Shown here one piece after another: positions 6,128 to 10,372 of a stretch of 10,372 bases of DNA. Below the pieces are notes generated by a model. The model was not told the origin of the DNA, did not search any database, and saw only the letters and a program-made list of their open reading frames with translations. The translations under genes and the position numbers were made by a program. The DNA is from an uncultured bacterium (GTDB taxonomy: Bacteria; Planctomycetota; UBA8108), in the NCBI GenBank assembly GCA_913050545.1, contig CAJWZY010000048.1, forward strand, positions 1-10,372. The letters are read 5' to 3'. Within the stretch, counting starts at the first letter, position 1. The number at the start of each line of letters is the position of its first letter.

Positions 6128-7197
6128 TTAGAGCCCTGGTTCTTCAGGCTCAGCTGGCCGCAGGCGCCCTGGATATCCTCGCCACGGCTTCTTCGCAGGG
6201 TGACCTCTCCCGGCAAGAGCCTGCGAAGCTCGTCCCGGAAAGCCAGCATCGATTTGAGGACGGGTTTCCTGTAGGGAGCCCCCTCAAAGGGGTTGAAACC
6301 GATCAGGTTGATGGTGGAGTGGATATCGCGAATCTTGTTGGCGAGGTCCCTGGCGTCCTCGCTGCTGTCATTGATTCCCGGCAGGATTACGTATTCGAAG
6401 GTGACTCGCCGGCCTGTCTGCCTGTAGTGCTCCCGCACAGCTTCAAGGACATCCTCAAGCGGGTACTTGATGTTGAGGGGGACCAGCTTGTCGCGTAGCT
6501 GCCGGTTTGTCGCATGGAGCGAGAGTGCCAGCTTTACCTGCGGGAAGGAGCGGGAGAGCTCCCGGATCCGGTCCGGGATTCCAACGGTAGAGACTGTGAT
6601 GCGCCGGGCTCCGATACCAAGCTGCCGGGGGTCGGTCATGATCGACAGTGCGCGGCAGAGTCCGTCAAAATTGAGCAGGGGTTCTCCCATTCCCATGAAG
6701 ACCAGGTTTGTTGGTGCCTGGGCTGTGCGGTTACGAATCTGTACGACCTGGTCGATGATCTCGGCAGCGCTGAGGTTTCCGGCAAATCCCCCGTAGCCGG
6801 TGGCGCAGAAGGTGCATTTTACCGGGCAGCCGGCCTGGGTCGAGATGCAGTAGGTAACCCTGTCTCCGTCGGGAATCAGGACGCTCTCGATTCGGCTGTC
6901 GTCTCGTTCCTGTTTCCAGAGGAACTTCCTGGTTCCATCCTCGGAGAGCAGGTCAAGGTCGTATTCGAGCGGATGCAGTATGAACTTTTCCTCGAGCTGG
7001 GTGCGCAGGCTGCGTGGCAGTCCTTCCATTTCCTGGAAGGACAGGGGAGTTCTTTCGTACAGCCAGCCTTTTAATTGATCAACCCGGTAGGCTGGTTCTC
7101 CTGCTTCTTTCACTGCGCTTGCGGCAGCATCGCTGAACTCTTCGGCCAGCAGTTCAAGCAATTGGGTAGGCTCTGTGGTCCCATCAGTTTTCGGCAA
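6124..7197 (-). CDS. rlmN: Dual-specificity 23S rRNA (A2503)/tRNA (A37) C2-methyltransferase RlmN
   Basis: A 357-residue radical-SAM enzyme that methylates C2 of A2503 in 23S rRNA and A37 in some tRNAs. The radical-SAM cluster motif GCPVKCTFCATG gives Cys124, Cys128 and Cys131. FMGMGEPLLNFD (167-178) is the SAM-binding GGEP-equivalent. The two family cysteines used in the methyl-transfer mechanism are present: Cys117 in YCISTQAGC and Cys346 in GACGQL. The N-terminal helical domain (EPAYRVDQLKGWLYE) is also typical. The frame stays open upstream to an ATG at 7431, but that would overlap the lipoprotein gene by about 250 bp and add unlike-family sequence. I chose the TTG at 7197, which has GAGGGAG 9 bases upstream. 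It overlaps the upstream gene's end by 14 bp, suggesting translational coupling. Confidence 0.93.
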   Translation of the reverse strand: MPKTDGTTEPTQLLELLAEEFSDAAASAVKEAGEPAYRVDQLKGWLYERTPLSFQEMEGLPRSLRTQLEEKFILHPLEYDLDLLSEDGTRKFLWKQERDDSRIESVLIPDGDRVTYCISTQAGCPVKCTFCATGYGGFAGNLSAAEIIDQVVQIRNRTAQAPTNLVFMGMGEPLLNFDGLCRALSIMTDPRQLGIGARRITVSTVGIPDRIRELSRSFPQVKLALSLHATNRQLRDKLVPLNIKYPLEDVLEAVREHYRQTGRRVTFEYVILPGINDSSEDARDLANKIRDIHSTINLIGFNPFEGAPYRKPVLKSMLAFRDELRRLLPGEVTLRRSRGEDIQGACGQLSLKNQGSK

Positions 7198-7909
7198 AGC
7201 GAACGACTCCCTCAAGGGTAAGTGGCCTGTCAGGATTGGGGCGGTAGTTGCGATCGTTGATTGTCCAGAGCCCGTTATGCCTGGGGTCGACGCGGATGGT
7301 GGTTGTCCCGATCTGGAGGATCTGTCCGAGCCAGACGGTCTGGCGGCGCTTAACCGGTCTGCGGATTCTTGAGCGCCCCGACCTTGTGTTCTGCCTGGCA
7401 GGGGGGGCGCTGTCCTGGGCGATGAGCTCAACCGTGCTGTAGAGCAGGGATGGTTTCCAGGTCCCTTTCGCGGCGATGATGATGTCCTGTTGATGGAAAC
7501 TAAATTTGAAATTACCGGTTCTCTTTTTGAAAAGGAACAACCTTGAGCGCTTTCGAGGAGTGTAGCTGAACTTGCCGGTCTCGAATCTTCCGTTGGAATA
7601 GGTCACCTCGTGAACATCGCCGATCTTCCAGATCTCACCATTGCCACTGCGGAAAGGTTGTGCCCGGTAGAGATCTTTCATGAGCCGGTCCTGGTCCGGC
7701 TTCTTCAGGTCGCCTTCTTTCAGCTCCACGATCAGGTTGACCCCATGGGGGAAGCCGACGGACCACAGGTTCGCACCGCCAACTGCATCAGCGAAATCAA
7801 AGATTTTCGGTCGTCCGGAGGTGACCGTTTCGCTGACACATCCGCAGGACGAGAGAGCGGCCAGGCAAAGCGAGGCAGAAAGAAATGTCTGCAGGTTGGT
7901 TTGTTTCAT
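7184..7909 (-). CDS. Predicted lipoprotein of unknown function
   Basis: A 241-residue protein I do not recognise. The N-terminus is a lipoprotein signal: MKQTNLQTF, a hydrophobic stretch, then the lipobox LSSC with Cys22 as the lipidated residue. A second Cys lies at 24. Residues about 50-165 look like a folded beta-rich domain (GVNLIVELKEGD, WKIGDVHEVTYSNGRF, KFSYTPRKRSRLFLFKKR). A strongly basic linker follows (about 170-190, RSGRSRIRRPVKRR), then a short second module (192-241, VWLGQILQIGTTTIRVDPRHNG). It lies 88 bp after dprA on the same strand and overlaps the rlmN start, so it may share a transcript with both. No strong Shine-Dalgarno precedes the ATG. The reading frame is supported by the signal peptide and by its packing between two conserved genes. 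Confidence 0.75.
   Translation of the reverse strand: MKQTNLQTFLSASLCLAALSSCGCVSETVTSGRPKIFDFADAVGGANLWSVGFPHGVNLIVELKEGDLKKPDQDRLMKDLYRAQPFRSGNGEIWKIGDVHEVTYSNGRFETGKFSYTPRKRSRLFLFKKRTGNFKFSFHQQDIIIAAKGTWKPSLLYSTVELIAQDSAPPARQNTRSGRSRIRRPVKRRQTVWLGQILQIGTTTIRVDPRHNGLWTINDRNYRPNPDRPLTLEGVVRFAEN
7207..7213 (-). promoter_or_regulatory. Ribosome binding site deciding the rlmN start
   Basis: On the minus strand GAGGGAG lies 9 bases before the TTG at 7197. It sits inside the last codons of the lipoprotein gene. It supports the short rlmN form and coupled translation. Confidence 0.6.
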
Positions 7910-7997
7910 TCTGCAGCGATTGTAGTCGTCTTTGCTTTTCTGGCAATGCCCTGCTCTTTCTTTGCCCCCTTCTGCTGGAGAAATCCACCCTGGGGCC

Positions 7998-9218
7998 TTA
8001 TTTAAGCCGGTAGAATCCTGCTGGCGTTTTCAGGATGAATCCTTCCATTTCCAGTTGTCCAAGCGCCGCAAGCAACTGCCCGGAAGGTACTGCGAGGTGC
8101 CCGGCAAGGGCATCTGGGTGCCAGCCGTCTTCCTGTTTGAAGAGAGCTTCCAGTTGGGCTCCCAGCAGTCCCGGGAACGGACGTGAAAGCTCCTTTTGGG
8201 TTCCCTTCCCGGCCTGGCGCTTCTGGGTGATTCCTGCTGCGTAGAGCAGATCGTCCGGACAGGTTGCCACGGAGGCACCGTCTCGAAGCAGGTCCAGTCC
8301 GCCCTGGTTGTGCTCTTCATCTACCCGTGAGGGCAGGACGAAAACATCCCGTCCCTGTTCCAGGGCCCAGCGTGCAGTGATCAGGCTTCCGGATTTGCGG
8401 CCGGCCTGGATGACCAGCAGGATCCTCGACAGGGCGCTGATCAGGCGATTGCGTTGAGGGAAATGATAGGTCCTGGGCGGCATGGAGCAGGGGAACTCGC
8501 TGAGGATCGTGCCCGAGCTCTCCCGCAGAATCCTCCTGGCGAGGACCTTGTTCTCAGCCGGATAAATTCTCTGCAGGCCTGAGCCCAGGATCGCCATGGT
8601 TCGGCCGCCGCTGTCGATGGCTGCCCGGTGTGCACAGGCATCGATACCCCTGGCCAGCCCGCTGACGATGGTGGCCCCCATTTGCGCAAGCTCTCCGGAA
8701 AACCTGGTTGTCTGCCTGAGAGAATAGGGGGTCGGCTTCCGAGAACCCACGATGCCGACCGATGTGGAGTCTTCTGCTTCGATTTTCCCAAGAGCAAATA
8801 ACAGCAGGGGCATATCCGGCAGGCCACCCAGGGCGCTCGGGCAGGAGGCCAGGGGGGTGGGCAGCAGGGTGATCCCTGCTGAACGACAGCGTCTCCATTC
8901 TTCGCTGGCCCGGGTTTTTGTCTTATCGCAATGGAGGCGCCTGGCTATGGAGGGGCTCATGCCCCTGACCTTCAGCAGCCTCCCTGTATCCGCCTGTAAT
9001 ATTTTCGAGGTGCTGCCGAAGGATTCGAGCAGCCTCAGGGCCAGCCCGGCGTTGTAGAGTGTCGCGAGGTGCAGGCGGAGGTGTTCGATGGATTGCTCGG
9101 GTGTCAAGGTGCCGGCTTCTTTCCGGGAGCTCTCTTGAGGCCTTATGGAGGACCGGCAAGGAAAGCATAAGGGGCTACACCCGGCTTGCCAGAGCGGCAG
9201 CTGGATTCTTTTACGCAT
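7998..9218 (-). CDS. dprA: DNA-processing protein DprA (Smf)
   Basis: DprA binds incoming single-stranded DNA and loads RecA during natural transformation. The Rossmann-like DprA core is clear: VGIVGSRKPTPYS (from residue 154), SGLARGIDACAH (186-197), GSGLQRIYPAEN (212-223), FPQRNRLIS (253-261) and SGSLITA (276-282). A helix-hairpin-helix-like N-terminal region lies at about 53-98, and a winged-helix (DML1-type) domain at about 351-405 (LLGAQLEALFKQ to GFYRLK). Length from the ATG at 9218 is 406 residues. The first 37 residues are unlike the family, so the true start may be the TTG at 9107; neither has a clear ribosome site. The usual GxN-x-L-I motif before the GA pair reads GGLDLLRDGA, with Asn replaced. 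It diverges from aspS and probably heads a dprA-lipoprotein-rlmN unit. Confidence 0.92.
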   Translation of the reverse strand: MRKRIQLPLWQAGCSPLCFPCRSSIRPQESSRKEAGTLTPEQSIEHLRLHLATLYNAGLALRLLESFGSTSKILQADTGRLLKVRGMSPSIARRLHCDKTKTRASEEWRRCRSAGITLLPTPLASCPSALGGLPDMPLLLFALGKIEAEDSTSVGIVGSRKPTPYSLRQTTRFSGELAQMGATIVSGLARGIDACAHRAAIDSGGRTMAILGSGLQRIYPAENKVLARRILRESSGTILSEFPCSMPPRTYHFPQRNRLISALSRILLVIQAGRKSGSLITARWALEQGRDVFVLPSRVDEEHNQGGLDLLRDGASVATCPDDLLYAAGITQKRQAGKGTQKELSRPFPGLLGAQLEALFKQEDGWHPDALAGHLAVPSGQLLAALGQLEMEGFILKTPAGFYRLK

Positions 9219-9260
9219 AAAGTTTGGACAATACCGGGATGAATACTGAAAATACCGCGC

Positions 9261-10372
9261 ATGTCCAATAAACCCGAATCCGGTAAACGTACCCATACCT
9301 GTGGCCAGGCCAGGCTGGAAGATGTCGATGAAACCATTACCCTCAACGGCTGGGTTGAGAGTATCCGTGATCATGGAGGCCTGACCTTCCTGGATTTACG
9401 GGACCGTTATGGCTTGACCCAGGTGGTCCTTGACCCCGAGCTTGATAACAGTGAGAGCCTGTCCCAGGTCAGGGTCGAGTATGTCCTTTCGGTCACCGGC
9501 CAGGTGAGGGCCCGCCCTGAGGGGATGCGCAATTCCAAGCTGGATACAGGAGATATTGAGGTGGCCGCTTCGGTGGTCGAAATTCTCAATGCCTCAGAGG
9601 TCCCTCCCTTCGAGATTGCTGAATCCAAGGAAGAGCCGGGTGAAGAGATTCGCCTGAAGTACCGCTACCTCGATCTACGGCGCCAACGGGTACAGAAGAA
9701 CATGATCTTTCGTTCGAAGGTAACCCGCATCATCCGGCGGGTCCTTGATGAAGAGCAGTTCCTCGATCTTGAGACTCCATTCCTGACCCGCAGCACCCCG
9801 GAGGGCGCAAGGGACTTCCTGGTTCCCTCGAGAGTCCATCCAGGCGGATTTTACGCCCTTCCACAGTCTCCCCAGCTTTTCAAGCAACTGTTCATGATTG
9901 CCGGTTTTGATCGCTACTACCAGGTCGTGCGTTGCATGCGGGATGAGGACCTGAGAGCTGACCGCCAACCCGAGTTTACCCAGCTCGATATCGAGATGGC
10001 CTTTGTCAGCGAAGAAGACATACAGGCTCTTATAGACCGGCTGCTCTGCAGGCTCTTTGATGAATTGCTTGGGGTGGAGGTGGCGCTGCCGATTCCGCGG
10101 ATGGGTTATGATGAGGCGATGGCGAGGTACGGTTCAGACCGTCCCGACACTCGCTTCGAACTCTTTATAAGGGATGTGTCGGAAGAAGCCATCAAAACGG
10201 ATTTCCAGGTGTTCAGCAAGGCCGTCGAAGGTGGTGGCGTGGTGCGGGGGCTCTGTGTTCCCGGTGGGGCGAGCCTTTCACGCAAGGACATCGATGGTTG
10301 CGAGAGCATTGCCAAGAGCTTTGGCGCAAAGGGCCTCGCCTGGGTGAAGATAGAGGCCGAGGGGACCAAGGG
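9261..10372 (+). CDS. aspS: Aspartyl-tRNA synthetase, bacterial type (3' end outside the window)
   Basis: The first 370 residues of a class II AspRS, which charges tRNA-Asp with aspartate. The N-terminal OB-fold anticodon-binding domain spans about 10-115 (LNGWVESIRDHGGLTFLDLRDR). Motif 1 is near 158-182 (ETPFLTRSTPEGARDFLVPSR region). Substrate residues equivalent to E. coli Glu171, Gln195 and Lys198 are present as Glu181, Gln205 and Lys208. Motif 2 is VVRCMRDEDLRADRQPEFTQ (222-240). The window ends inside the bacterial insertion (GAD) domain at FGAKGLAW. His38 and Gly88 are residues associated with non-discriminating AspRS. The ATG at 9261 starts the family-like sequence; no good Shine-Dalgarno precedes it. 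Open to the last base of the window. Confidence 0.96.
   Translation, partial: MSNKPESGKRTHTCGQARLEDVDETITLNGWVESIRDHGGLTFLDLRDRYGLTQVVLDPELDNSESLSQVRVEYVLSVTGQVRARPEGMRNSKLDTGDIEVAASVVEILNASEVPPFEIAESKEEPGEEIRLKYRYLDLRRQRVQKNMIFRSKVTRIIRRVLDEEQFLDLETPFLTRSTPEGARDFLVPSRVHPGGFYALPQSPQLFKQLFMIAGFDRYYQVVRCMRDEDLRADRQPEFTQLDIEMAFVSEEDIQALIDRLLCRLFDELLGVEVALPIPRMGYDEAMARYGSDRPDTRFELFIRDVSEEAIKTDFQVFSKAVEGGGVVRGLCVPGGASLSRKDIDGCESIAKSFGAKGLAWVKIEAEGTK

Noticed and set aside
7198..7431. Longer rlmN start at the ATG near 7431
   Set aside because: The extra 78 residues are Ser/Pro/Arg-rich shadow sequence from the lipoprotein gene. Family N-terminal sequence begins after 7197, where a better ribosome site exists.
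9147..9185. C-x3-C-x2-C pattern in the dprA upstream frame, resembling a radical-SAM motif
   Set aside because: No other radical-SAM features are nearby, and the segment may be untranslated. The spacing is coincidental.
9186..9214. Possible aspS promoter TTGCCA-17 bp-TTTTAC
   Set aside because: The -10 element is poor, and it overlaps one of the possible dprA starts. Not strong enough to annotate.
9219..9374. Longer dprA start inside the aspS coding region
   Set aside because: It would overlap the well-supported aspS 5' end on the other strand by more than 100 bp and adds no DprA-like sequence.

Overview
The window looks like chromosomal DNA from a diderm (Gram-negative-type) bacterium of moderately high GC. 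Evidence for a double-membrane envelope is a lipoprotein with a clear lipobox, a secreted LolA-fold-like protein, and a membrane-anchored S1C-type protease. Planctomycetota or a related deep lineage would fit, but that is a guess from style and not something the sequence proves. There are no insertion sequences, phage genes, integrases or CRISPR arrays. The coding content is dense and mostly housekeeping.

Layout. The left edge holds the 5' part of a tRNA-Ala(GGC) gene on the minus strand (1-53). Divergent from it, after a noncoding leader with tRNA-like symmetry, is a 3.2-kb plus-strand gene (227-3385). It encodes a leucyl-tRNA synthetase-like protein that keeps the LeuRS domain order but has lost the HIGH and KMSKS catalytic signatures. 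It also carries a long acidic, partly repeated insertion and a disordered tail. This is the most unusual object in the window. Two more plus-strand genes follow, each behind its own intergenic region: a membrane-anchored trypsin-like protease with an intact His-Asp-Ser triad and no PDZ domain (3539-4699), and an exported LolA-like protein with a basic Pro/Ala/Lys/Arg-rich tail (4952-6049).

A strong symmetric hairpin (6099-6127) lies at the convergent junction and contains the stop codon of the opposing gene. The minus-strand group runs from right to left: dprA (7998-9218), an unrecognised lipoprotein gene (7184-7909), then rlmN (6124-7197), whose likely TTG start overlaps the end of the lipoprotein gene. 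Divergent from dprA is aspS (9261 onward), cut by the right edge. Its anticodon-binding domain carries residues associated with non-discriminating AspRS.

Together, translation-related genes (tRNA-Ala, LeuRS-like pseudo-synthetase, rlmN, aspS) are mixed with envelope genes (protease, LolA-like, lipoprotein) and DNA uptake/recombination (dprA). The best candidate for undescribed biology is the LeuRS-like protein. It appears to be a maintained pseudoenzyme with tRNA-binding modules, possibly with a structured leader.
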